A stretch of 64,000 nt of DNA from Elymus sibiricus (taxonomy: Eukaryota > Streptophyta > Magnoliopsida > Poales > Poaceae): assembly GCA_039707655.1 (NCBI GenBank), contig CM077673.1, positions 268,564,288 through 268,628,287 of the forward strand, read 5' to 3'. The notes under the pieces are model-generated. The model made no database searches. It worked only from the letters and a program-made list of their open reading frames with translations, and was not told the DNA's origin. This document shows positions 44,155-54,736 of this stretch, in pieces. The position numbers and the translations under genes are program-made. Within the stretch, counting starts at the first letter, position 1. Every line of letters starts with the position of its first letter.

Positions 44155-45411
44155 TTTTGGGATGACCCACATCCTTATAAAGAAGGAGTAGATGGTGTTA
44201 TTAGACGTTGTGTACCTGAGCATGAACAGGAACAGATCCTACGGAAGTGTCACTCCGAGGTTTACGTATGGCACCACGCTGGTGACAGAACTGCACACAA
44301 GGTATTACAGTTTGGATTTAATTGGCCTACTCTTTTCAAAGATGCTCGTAAGTATGTCCTTTCTTCTGATGAATGTCAAAGAATTGGTAACATTGGTAGA
44401 TGTCAGGAAATGCCTATGAACTATTCACTTGCTATTGAACCATTTGATGTTTGGGGCTTTGATTATATGGGACATTTTCCTTGCTCTAATGAGTATACTC
44501 ATATTTTAGTTGTTGTTGATTACGTTACTAAGTGGGTAGAAGCTATTCCAACTAGTAGTGTTGATCATAACAGTTCTATTAAAATGCTTAAAGATATTAT
44601 TATTCCGAGGTTTGGAGTCCCTAGATATTTAATGACTGATGGTGGTTCACATTTTATTCATGGTACTTTCCATAAACTTCTAGCTAAATATGATGTTAAC
44701 CATAGAATTGCATCACCTTATGACCCTTAGTCTAGCGATCAAGTTGAATTGAGCAACGGAAAAATAAAATTAATCTAGCAAAAGACCATTAATAGATCTA
44801 GAAAGAATTGGTCTAAGAAACTTGATGACGCTTTGTGGGCTTATAGAACTGCTTATAAAAATTCAATGGGAATGTCCCCATATAGAATGGTTTATGGAAA
44901 AGCTTGTCATTTACCTCTTGAATTAGAACATAAAGCTTATTAGGCAATTAAAGAACTGAACTATGATTTTAAGCTTGCCAGAGAAAACATGTTATTTGAT
45001 ATTAGCTCATTAGATGAATGAAGGACACAAGCCTATGAAAATGCCAAGTTGTTTAAAGAAAAAGTTAAAAGATGGCATGGCAAGAGAATCCAAAAACGAG
45101 AATTCAATGTAGGGGACCTAGTTCTTTTGTACAAATCTCGTTTAAGATTTGTTACAGGTAAGCTTCTCTCCAAATGGGAAGGACCTTATATCGTCGAAGA
45201 GGTTTATCGATCCAGTGCTATCAAAATCAATAATGTCAAAGGCACACATACGAGAGTGGTTAATGGGCAAAGAATTAAGCACTATATCTCACGTACGCCC
45301 ATTAATATTGAAACTGATATTATTCAAGTGATGACACCGGAGGAACACATAAGAGAGACCTTCCGAAACACTCCAAAAACAGAAAAAAGGAATAGGTATG
45401 TGATACGGTAA
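44155..45411 (+). pseudogene. pol: Integrase of Element A
   Basis: Zinc-binding region HHAGDRTAHKVL followed by SSDEC, with the first Cys of the CxxC pair replaced by Ser. Core: GFDYMGHFPC (Asp), YLMTDGGSHFIHG (Asp), and QVELSN (Glu). C-terminal: [58 protein letters not shown]. Stops at 44728-44730, 44776 and 44941 and a TGA near 45019 interrupt it. The final frame 45049-45411 is open to its natural TAA. Confidence 0.85.
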
Positions 45412-45730
45412 GTAAACCGACTCGAAACATTCCGTAAAAATATGTTCTATTGGTTTTTGTATTTTAGAAAAATTATAAAAATAAAAATGAGTCAGGGGGA
45501 CCTACAAGGGAACCACAAGCCAACAGGGCGCCCCCCTGGGCACGTCCTGATAGCTTGTGGGCCCCTCGTGTGCCTCTCGGACTTGGTTTTCTTTTTAGAC
45601 ACGTATTCTGACCTAGAAAAAATCATTATATATACTCCCATATGTTTTGACCACCGCATCGCACGTTTCTCCTCTATTCTCGTTTCGAGCCGTTTTTCTG
45701 CCAGGTTTGTTAATTCTAGTGAGGTACCCA
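45412..45730 (+). promoter_or_regulatory. Internal LTR-like hairpin module upstream of ORF2 (Element A)
   Basis: 45512-45563 reads CCACAAGCCAACAGGGCG..GATAGCTTGTGGGCCCCTCG. This matches the hairpin in Element A's own LTR (30003-30065) in both arms and flanks. A TATA-like TTATATATACTCC (45627-45639) and TGACCTAGAAAAAA, also found after the LTR hairpin (30110-30118), follow it. The ORF2 start is at 45730. It is probably a second promoter for ORF2. Confidence 0.6.
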
Positions 45731-46060
45731 TGGCTCCTCCGACACTCCATAAGAAGCACCGTATAGTCCGGCCTTCGCCTGACAAGCGCCCTTACAATGA
45801 AGTCTATTATTAATTGTCTGTTGGAGAAGAGGATGAACCGGAGGTTCCATAAGATGCTAGAAGGAAGGGCGAGGAAGAATCCAGAGGAACATAAAGGAAG
45901 CATGCTAACCACCCTGCTGAGGATCTCAGCCAGGAAGATGTGTTATTACCTCTTTATGATGATATTTCCTTACCTGAAATTGATGCTTTGAATGCTATGG
46001 AATCTATCTGTCCTCAGAATACAACACATACTCATGAAGTTATTTTGCTGGAGGAGCATA
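45730..46060 (+). pseudogene. ORF2 remnant of Element A (continues at 47560)
   Basis: ATG at 45730 (MAPPTLHKKHRIVRPSPDK). The frame breaks at 45811 and again near 45848, then SQEDVLLPLYDDISLPEID continues to 46060. After the solo LTR it resumes at 47560-47661 (LRNIIDNLEYLLLKDK..SPKKDA, stop). The conserved ATHILA core found in Element 1 is absent, so ORF2 is internally deleted. Confidence 0.6.
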
Positions 46061-47559
46061 TGAGGGATCACTAGAAGAGTGTCTAGAGGGGGGGTGAATA
46101 GACTACTAGCAGGAATTTAAAACCTAACCTTTACCCAAATTAATTGGTTGGCAGATTTTAACAGTTTTAGCAAGTCTAACAGCCCTACACATGCATGTCA
46201 ACAAATATGGCAGCGGAAAGTAAAGACATTGCACATGAAGTAAAGAGTAGAGATAGGAAGATCAAACGCAATTGGAGACGCAAAGATTTTTCCCGTGGTT
46301 CCGATAGGTGGTGCTATCGTACGTCCACGTTTATGGAGTCTTCAACCCACGGAGGGTAACGGTCGCGAGAGTCCATGGAGGGCTCCACCCATAAGGGTCC
46401 ACGAAGTAGCAACCTTGACTATTCCATAACGGCTTCCGTTCACGAAGGACTAGCCTCACTATGGGTAGATCTTCACGAAGTAGGCGATCTCCTTGCCCTT
46501 ACAAACTTCTTGGTTCACTCCACAACACGAAGTAGGAGGCTCCCAAGCGACACCTAACCAATCTAGGAGGCACCACCCTCCAAAAGGTAATAGGCTCGGT
46601 AATGATGATGAACTCCTTGCTCTTGTGCTTCAAGATGATAGACTCCTCAACACACAATCACTCTCTCACAGATTTGGCTTGGTGGAAGAGATGGGATTGG
46701 TGGAAAGCAACTTGGGGAGGCTAGAAATCAAGATCCATATGGTTGGAGTGGAAGATCTTGACCTCAACACAAGAATAGGTGGTTCTCTCTCAGAAAACTG
46801 GATGGGGCAAGTATGGAATAGTTCTGAGTGCTTCTCTCTCAAGTAGGTGGTGGTGGAGGGGTATATATAGGTATCCCCAAAAATCCAACCGTTACACACA
46901 AAATGACCAACTCAGTGACACCGATGTGTTAATCTCGGTGGTACCGAAGTGACCAAAAAGTGGCAACTTTTGAATCTCGGTGAGACCGATATAGGAAACT
47001 TGGTTGCACCGATAAGGTGACCAACGGTCAGATTGACATTCTCGGTGACGCCGATCCAACAATCTCGGTGGTACCGATATTGTGAATTTGCGTAACAGAA
47101 AGTTGGCAACCTAAACTCGGTGGCACCGGTCTAGGGTTTGGCTGAGTCTGTCTGAGGTTGAGAATCGGTGGTACCGGGATGGAAATGTTGGTTGCACCGA
47201 TTTTGAATTTTTGGCTATGACAGACTTGGTGGGAGAGCTTGTGGGAGTTTTTGGTGTCTATCACTTGTGCACGTATGAGCATTTTGTTCACCAACAAAAC
47301 CTTACCCCCTTTTAATAGTATTGGCTTTCCTATGGACTCAAAGTGATTTCTCACAAATGTAAAATGTAGAGTCCTCTTCCTTGAAGCTTTGCCAATCCAT
47401 ATCCTTGCATCTTGGGGTATTTCCACAATCTCCATAATTCTTTTGCCAACCCTCTCTATGGACTATATCTGAAATACACTAGGTAAACGTGTTAGTCCAA
47501 GAGACAATGTATGTTGTCATGAATTATCAAAACCACCAAGGGAGCATGTTGTGCTTTCA
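46061..47559 (+). repeat. Solo LTR with TSD GCATA
   Basis: 1,499 bp, TGAGGGATCACTAG to GTTGTGCTTTCA, flanked by GCATA at 46056-46060 and 47560-47564. No internal domain, PBS or second LTR, so a full element was reduced by LTR-LTR recombination. It contains TCTAGAGGGGGGGTG near the start and an array of CTCGGTG..CACCGA mini-palindromes at about 46905-47215. Its truncated relative is at 2208-3414. Removing it with one TSD rejoins ORF2 of Element A. Confidence 0.9.
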
Positions 47560-48129
47560 GCATAACCATGCCTTGCGGAACATAATTGATAATCTTGAGT
47601 ATTTGCTTCTAAAAGACAAGCCTACCGCATCGCCTCCATCATCGCCCAAGAAGGATGCTTGAGTACATGGGTATGGGCACCACCCTCAGCTTGTTCCAAG
47701 CTTGGGGGAGGTCCCTCGGTATCGTATCACCATCACTTTTACCATTATCATCTATCTTAGTTCGATCCTTAGTTTTTCATGATTCAGAGGAATAAAATCT
47801 AGTTTTGCTTTGCTTAGAGTGTTTGTTTTGTGATCTACCTATTTTTGTAATCGAGTGTGAGAGTTATATAATAAATATTAGTTGAGTTTTTTTGCTTTAC
47901 TCTCATGCATCCATCATCATAGCAATGAAATCAAAGAAAGAAAAAGAAAAAAATCATTGCTAATCCCATGGGGAGTAATGACTTCACATAGAAAAAGTAT
48001 GATTGATTAGAATTGTTGGGAGTTGACAAACATAGTGATAGTCATTGATACAATCCCTGAAAATTATGATAGAGGAGAGGAGATTCACATGCAAATACAC
48101 TATCTTGGACATCTTCTATGATTGTGAGC
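47560..48129 (+). other. Element A 3' region, first segment
   Basis: The tail of ORF2 ends in TGA at 47660-47662. Then a purine tract (CCAAGCTTGGGGGAGG, 47697-47712) and AT-rich non-coding sequence up to the next solo LTR. The purine tract resembles PPTs of related elements but is not next to an LTR of this element. Confidence 0.65.
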
Positions 48130-49854
48130 TGATACGTCTCCAACATATCTATAATTTTTGCTTGTTCCATGCTGTTATATTATCATTCTTGGATGTTTTA
48201 CAATCATTTTATTACAACTTTATATCATTTTTTGGGACTAACCTATTGACATAGTGCCAAAGTGTCAGTTGCTGTTTTTGCTTGTTTTTTAGTTCGCAGA
48301 AAATCAGTACCAGACGGAGATAAAACGCTGCGGGAATTTTTGTGGATTTTTTCCAGACCAGAAGAAACCAGATGGGCCAAAGAACATCAGCAAATGGGGC
48401 CCAGGGTGGCCAGCACCCACATGGGCACGCCAGAGCCCCCCTGGCGCACCCTGGTGGGTGCTCGGCACCTCGGGCACCCCCTCCACCGCCTCCGATGCCT
48501 ATAAATTCCCAAATATTCGGAAACCCCTAAAAATAACCCTGGACTCTCCGCTCCGCCGCCACAACTCTCTGTATCGACGAAAAACCAATCTGGGGGCATT
48601 CCAGTACCCTGCCGGAGAGGGGAATCCATCTCCGGTGGCCATCTTCATCATCCCGGTGGAGGCCATGACGAGGAGGTAGTAGTCCACCCTCGGCTATGTG
48701 TTCAATCTCTCGCTCTCTCTCTCTCGTGTTCTTGAGATGTCACGATCTTGATGTATCACGGGCTTTGTTAATATAGTCGGATCACATGATGTTATTCCCT
48801 CTCTATCTTGTGGTGATGAATTGAATCTTTCCCTTTGAGATATCGTTATGTTGGATTGAATATTGGATTTGAGAACACTTGATATATGTCTTGCATGTGG
48901 ATGCCCGTGGTGACAATGGGGTGTTCTATTGTTTCACTTGATATATGTTTTGGTACTCAACTTGCGGATTCCTGCGGTGACATTGGGGTAATCTATGCAT
49001 AGGGGTTGATACACGTTCTTGTCCTACTTTCTCCGATAGAAATCTTGGGGCACTCTTTGAGGTTCTTTGTGTTGGATTGAGTATTATGAATCTAAAATTG
49101 TTTGATGCGTATCGTATAATTAACTCATGGATACTTGTGGTGACATTGGAGTATCTAGGTGACATTAGAGTTGGTTGATGCGTATCATATGGTGTTATTC
49201 TAGTACGAACTCTTAGATAGATCGATCGGAAAGGATAACTTGGTTATATTAGTACGAACTCTTGGATAGATCGATCGGAAAGGATAACTTGGTTATGTTA
49301 GTACGAACTCTTGGATAGATCGATCATAAAGGATAACTTTAAGGTGGTTTCGTACCCTACTAACAATTTCTTCTTATGCTCTCCGCTAGATAAGAACTTT
49401 GGAGTGATTCTTCGTTGCACGTTGAGGGATGGTTATGTGATCCAATTATATTAGCATTGTTGAGAGATTGCACTAGCGAAAGTACGGACCCTAGGCCTTG
49501 TTTTCAAGAATTGCAATACCGTTTGTGCTCACTTTTGTTACTTGCTACCTTGCTGTTTTTATATTTTCATATTACAAAAACCTATATCTACCATCCATAT
49601 TGCAATATCACCATCTCTTCGCCGAACTAGTGCACCTATACAACTTGCCATTGTATTAGGTGTGTCGGGTCACACAAGAGATTTCTTGTATTTGATTGCA
49701 GGGTTGTTTGAGAGAGACCATCTTCATCCTACACCTCCCACAGATTGATAAACATTAGGTCATCCACTTGAGGGAAAATTGCTACTGTCCTACAAAACTC
49801 TGCGCTTGGAGGCCCAACAAAGTCTACAAGAATAAAGTTGCGTCGTAGACATCA
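48130..49854 (+). repeat. Solo LTR with TSD TGAGC
   Basis: 1,725 bp, TGATACGTCTCCAACATATC to CGTCGTAGACATCA, flanked by TGAGC at 48125-48129 and 49855-49859. TATAAATT at 48500-48507 with an inverted repeat upstream (48411-48462). A 49-bp tandem repeat lies at 49202-49341. No internal domain remains. Confidence 0.92.
49202..49341 (+). repeat. 49-bp tandem repeat, nearly three copies
   Basis: Units start AGTACGAACTCTT at 49202, 49251 and 49300. Copies 1 and 2 differ by one or two bases. The third diverges after ATCGATC. It contains the palindromic core GATCGATC. Confidence 0.9.
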
Positions 49855-50136
49855 TGAGCCCCCATCAAATATTATATAATGATCAAATTGTTGATGTTGG
49901 ACAAGGAAGACAGCGTAATGAGTTATGTTTGTTTAAATTCACATAGAAGTTATATTGTCATGGATCGTTTAACATGTGGTCCTTGCTTTAGATCTTTTGC
50001 TAGCCAAAAAATTCCGCACCAAGTAGAGATACTACTTGTGCATCCATAACCCTTAAACCCAGGTTCTTTCCATGAGAGTCCACCATACCTACCTATGGAT
50101 TGAATAAGATCGTTCAAGTAAGTTTTCATTGGTGCA
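49855..50136 (+). other. Element A 3' region, second segment
   Basis: Non-coding, 282 bp including TSDs, continuing the Athila-type 3' internal sequence (ACTACTTGTGCATCCA, GAGAGTCCACCATACC). The latter recurs in Element 1 as GATGAGTCCACTGTATC near 26465. Confidence 0.65.
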
Positions 50137-51158
50137 TTTCGGGGGGATAACCCCGGGGTATGCCAAAGAAGGCTACTGCCCGTTTCAAAACAATCTACGA
50201 GGCGATCGGCTCCCCTCGAAGGCCGACTGCCCCTGGGCCGGCTCCCCGCCACAGGCCAGCTCGGGCGAGGTCCACCACGTTCCGGCTCCGAGGTGACCCC
50301 CAGCCGGCAGGTCAGCGCCTCTCCCATCACTCCGAGGCGACAGGACGTTGACGCATCGGCAAGACGTGACTACATCGACCCGGGTACCGCTGACCAGGGC
50401 ACGCATGGCTACAGTAGAGGCGGACGTACCACTGACCGAGGGATGCGTGGCTACAGTGGAGGCGAACATACCGCTGACCAGAGCCAACTGCGACTAGGCG
50501 AGGCGACACAGTGGCGGCATGCCTCTGACCACTCCATGACTCGGCCCCGCATGGCTATAGTGTAGCCGGCCGTACAAGCTGACCACGGCCGGCTGCGGTT
50601 GAGGCGGTGCCGCACAGTGCGGCCCATGTCGCGGCGTAACCAGCACGCACCAATGACGACAGCTAGCCAGCGGTCCCCCACCTTCGACGGGACCCTGCAG
50701 TCGGCGAGGCCTTCCAGCGACAAGACTTCCCAAGCGGTGGGACCCCTGGCCGCCTCGGGAGACTGCCAGCCGGGTCCCACCCGTACCATGAAAACATATT
50801 GTAAGCCAAGGGGTTGGCCTATAAACCACCCCTGTGCCCCCATGCAACGGGCTCGCCCGATCAAGCATCCCATGCACACACACTCACACACTCATAGGGA
50901 GAGGCAAAGGGGGGCAGACAGGCTCCTTCTTCCTCTTCTAGCCAACAGCTCTAGGAGCAACCTTGTAAACCTTCTAGTTCATCAACTAGGCAAGCAGGAC
51001 TAGGGGTGTTATCTCCCACAGAGTGCCCCGAACCTAGGTACATCGTGTGTCTCGCACCGCTTGTCCCCAATCTCGTTCCGAAGCCCATCGATGCACTTTC
51101 GGCCCCAACCACTCTTGATAAGCCACCCCATGGCATCTGTTGTGAAAAAATGACGACA
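50137..51158 (+). repeat. Solo LTR of the Element 2 family, TSD GTGCA
   Basis: 1,022 bp. The start is mutated (TTTCGGGGGGATAACCCC against TGACGGGGGGATAACC in Element 2), with the end GAAAAAATGACGACA. GTGCA flanks it at 50132-50136 and 51159-51163. TATAAACC at 50820-50827. It shares the GGCATCTG..GTGA..GACGACA terminus with the Element 2 LTRs but is well diverged, so it is an older copy. Confidence 0.88.
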
Positions 51159-51668
51159 GTGCACAAAGCAATAAAAATTGCTCTTAAATATGTATGATCT
51201 TTTATTGTAAGGGAAAATAAGCTTTGTACGATCTTGTGGTGACAAAGAAATAAAAGCGACAGACTGCATAATCAAGTTTGTTATCACAAGGGGTAATAAA
51301 GTGCATTAAGAGTTTGCACATCCAAAAATAAAAAGCGCATGAAAACCTCTGCATCCCTCTGCGAAGGGCCTATCTTTTACTTTTGTGAATTGAATTTACC
51401 TCTCAAGTACTTACATTCATGCAAGAGTCAACTTTATCTCTACTCAAGTCTATTAATTCTTTAGTAGCAAGCATATATATCATTGGATGTAGATGATCAT
51501 GAGTTGTTATTGTTGACATTATCCTTGAGGTAAATAAGTTGGGTGGCAAAAACAATAAGCCCCTATCTTCCTATGTGTCCAATGGAAACATTAGCTCAAA
51601 AAGTATGCAATGAGTGACTAAATGACAGTTGAGTATGTGAACATGCTAAATTGAAAGCTCTTACATAG
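51159..51668 (+). other. Element A 3' region, third segment
   Basis: Non-coding. Contains CTCTGCATCCCTCTGCG AAGGGCCTATC (51347-51373), also present in Element 1 at about 26960. The region ends where TGTAACACCC begins; CATAG (51664-51668) would be the target site of that element. Confidence 0.6.
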
Positions 51669-52186
51669 TGTAACACCCATGGAATCAAGCTACAACAACC
51701 CACTATTATTAAGCTAACCATTTTGCTAAATAGTGCTTGATCCTCTTTGAAATCATATCTTATTTCAAATTCCATTGAATTCTAATTCAAATAATAAGTG
51801 GATTAAATAATTTGGAAAACATGAAAACTAAAATCATGGTTGGGTTGCAAATATTCATTAAGTAATTGTCATGCAGAAACCGACATTTTCGGAAGTGTTT
51901 AATTGCCCTAAAATATTTAAAACAGAAGCCAAAGAAATAATTTAAATGTCTTTTACTTTATGGAAATACCAAACTAATTCCAATGCCCATCAACTTTTTG
52001 TGGCAGTACCTAATATTGCCATATAAATATTGGACCAAGTTTCACAAATTACAAAAGTCAAATGGATGGTAAAAGAAATGCAAAATAGAAACTAATAAAA
52101 TACAACAGAAAAGAATATAAAAGAATAGAAAAAGGAAAAGGAAAAGGCCCAACTGTGCACTTGGTCCTCAAGTGCACAATGAGGCC

Positions 52187-53703
52187 TGATACTTGTGATT
52201 TGCGTTGGTTTTTTCGTGAAGAGGAACGGGTTATCGCAACACAATGTGGGTAAGTATTTCCCTTAGTTATGAAACCAAGGTTTATCGAGCTAATAGGAAT
52301 ACCAATCCTCAACCGTCTTCAGCGGCTGCACACAAAAGAGCAAACAACTTGCACCCAATGCTGGCAAGAGGGTTGTCAATACCCTTGGTCTTGGTATTTG
52401 CAAGCAAGTGAGTTGTGTAGATAATTGTAAATTGCAAAATAAAATAAAAACAAATAAATGGCAGCAAGGTAATAGTAGCGTTTGTAAATATATAAGTGAA
52501 TAGTATATGGTGGGTAAACAAATTACTGTTGGGCAATTGATAGAAAAGCGAATAGTTATGCGATTCTCACAGAAATGACCATGTATATATAGGCATCACG
52601 TCCATAAGAAAATAGGCTGACTCCTGCCTGCACCTATTACTATTACTCCACTCATCGACCGCTATCAAGCATGCATCTAGAGTATTAAGTAAAACAGAGT
52701 AATGCTTGGAGAACGATGACATGATGTAGACAAAGTAAACTCAATCAATATGAATAAACCCCATCGTGTTATCCTTAGTAGCAACAACACAAAGACGCAT
52801 CTTGTCCCCTTTTGTCACTGGGATATAGAAACTCGCCAGGTTGAACCTACTACAATGCACCACTCCCACCAAAGAAATATCAATCTAGTTGGCCTAACTA
52901 TCTCAATAGATCGGAGAGCATTACGAAGCTATAATGATCATGCAAATAAGAATCATAGTAATCAGGTTTGACTCAAATACTTTTCATGAATAATCTGAAC
53001 ATAAACTCACAATTCATCGGATCCCAACAAACACACCATACAAAGGGATTACATCGGATAGATCAAGGCAAAGATGCGATGAACATTGTATTGAAGATCA
53101 AGAGAGAGAGAGAGATTGCCATCTAGGTACTACCTACGGACCCGTAGGTCTGTGGTGAACTACTCACACATCATCATGACGGCAGCAAGGTTGATGATCA
53201 GGCCCTCCGTGATCGATCCCCCCTCCGGCAGGGTGCCGGAACGGAGCTCTAGATGGGCTCCCGTCGGAACAGAGACTTGCGGCGGCGTAAAAAGTGTTTT
53301 GGGACCTCCTCTAGTATTTTTGGAATATTAAAGAATTTATAGGCCACAGAGGGACGTCGGGAGAGCCACGAGGGGGCCACCACATATCAGGGCGCCCCCC
53401 AGGGTGCGCCCTGATGTGTGGTGGGGCCCTCGTGCACCTCCCGGCCTCCTCCCGAGGCTTCCAGGTCTTCTTTTGGTCCAGAAAAAATCACCAAAAAGTT
53501 TCATGGCAATTGGACTTCGTTTGGTACTGTAACCTGAAAAGCAAAAAACATGCAGAAAATAGCAACTAGCACTAGGTACTGGGTCAATAGGTTAGTGCTA
53601 AAAAATATTATAAATTGGTAAACAAAAGCCCAAAAAGTATCCTGGAATGATAATATATCAGCATGGAACAATCAAAAATTATAGATACGTTGGAGACGTA
53701 TCA
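52187..53703 (-). repeat. Solo LTR, minus orientation, TSD AGGCC
   Basis: 1,517 bp. On the minus strand it starts TGATACGTCTCCAACG and ends CACAAGTATCA. AGGCC flanks it at 52182-52186 and 53704-53708. TATAAATTC at 53333-53341 (minus), with a long hairpin upstream (53367-53433). Same family as 54737-56316 but in opposite orientation. Confidence 0.92.
53367..53433. repeat. GC-rich hairpin upstream of the LTR TATA box
   Basis: Arms of 29 bp (CACGAGGGGGCCACCAC.. and its near complement) pair at 26 of 29 positions around a loop of about 10 nt. Confidence 0.85.
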
Positions 53704-53708
53704 AGGCC

Positions 53709-54736
53709 CAGTCCACCTGAACTCCAATCATCCTCCTCTGTTCATCGGAGGAGGCATGAACACGCCGATGCACGCCACGGCCGCGCCCGACGCCGTGGCG
53801 GCCATCCGCGGCCATCCCCCGAACCCTAGTCCCCTCTCTCCCTCCCCCCTCGCACTGCTGCTCCCTCCCGTTGCCAAGATCGCCTCGGCCGTCGTCATCG
53901 CCTGCTCGCCCGCGTAGCCGCCGGCCCTCCCGCAACTCACTGATGTGCCCATTAGCTTCGCCTCACTCCGACACTCCTTCCTCGCCCACGGGGTCGAGCT
54001 CGGGACCCCTACGTTACCGCCCCGCCTCCTTCTTCCTCCTCGGGTGCCGTCGCATGTCGCCGACGAATTCGCCGCCCTGGGCCTCCTCCGATCCCACCTG
54101 AGCAAACCTGCAGTCTCCCGGTGAGCTGCCGCCCCTCCTCCCTCTATCTCTGAGCTCGCGCGCATCCTCTAGCCCCTGCTACTGCTGGAGCCGAAGCTCA
54201 CTGCCACTGGATCTTGTTGCCCACGAAACTCCGGTGACCAAATGGTCACGCACACATGCCCATTAGCTTCATCGCGTTGCGTAGGATCTCCCTAGCTGCT
54301 CAGTTTACTCGCTAGCGCGCCGAAGCCCCGATCCCGTCGTCACCCGAGCTCTGGTCGCAGCCAACCTCGACGTCGGCGACATTCCGGACCACCTCAGCCC
54401 GCGCCACCGCCACAGATCGCGTCGGTGTCCATCCCTCATTCCTACACACCCGGCCGTGTCCATTTTGGCAGCCCCTAGCGCATTTTCGGCGAGGGACGAG
54501 CCCCACCACCGCGTTTGAGGCTCGCTGGAGAAGCTTCGGCGATGCCCGCCGGCCTGGCCTTGCATGGGCCACCCAAGGGACACTGCCAGTGGCCGCCGGG
54601 GGCCCAATTGACTGGGTTGACCCCGGTCAACTACTGACTGGGCAGTCCCAGTCGTTGACTGGTGAGCCACCCCCCTGGGCCACTGACAAGGGGCCTAGTG
54701 TCATTAGGCCCCTAACAGCCGATGACAGGTGGGCCA
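53709..54736 (+). other. GC-rich segment of the TGTAACACCC element
   Basis: Open frames on both strands (for example 53663-53917 plus, 53728-54165 minus) are compositional. None has a domain and they cross the solo-LTR junction. Near the right end four TTGACY motifs lie in 53 bp (54608-54660). Confidence 0.5.

Larger units (their letters stand above)
29751..51668 (+). mobile_element. Element A: autonomous-type Athila-like Gypsy element, nested and decayed
   Basis: Pieces: LTR and gag start (29751-31415), gag to ORF2 (40762-46060), ORF2 tail and 3' region (47560-48129, 49855-50136, 51159-51668). They are separated by the tandem element and three solo LTRs, and each solo-LTR junction restores a continuous reading across a 5-bp TSD. 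The pieces sum to about 8.3 kb. It encodes gag, protease, RT, RNase H, integrase and a short ORF2 remnant, all with stops or frameshifts. The 3' end is cut by the TGTAACACCC element at 51669, and the 3' LTR is not seen. Confidence 0.8.

Noticed and set aside
46061..47559. Possible CACTA or other DNA transposon, because CACTA occurs near the start (46069)
   Set aside because: Boundaries are TG..CA with a 5-bp TSD (GCATA); there are no terminal inverted repeats or 3-bp TSD as CACTA elements have.
49202..49341. Repeat array considered as CRISPR-like
   Set aside because: Direct tandem units with no spacers, inside a plant LTR.
51669..51680. TGTAACACCC taken as a certain LTR start
   Set aside because: The right end and TSD are outside the window and no coding region is seen, so only a tentative element is reported.
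53663..54165. GC-rich open frames after the solo LTR at 52187, first taken for a host gene exon
   Set aside because: They start inside the solo LTR or run antisense, have Pro/Ser/Ala composition without domain, and the region rejoins the TGTAACACCC element after removing the solo LTRs.
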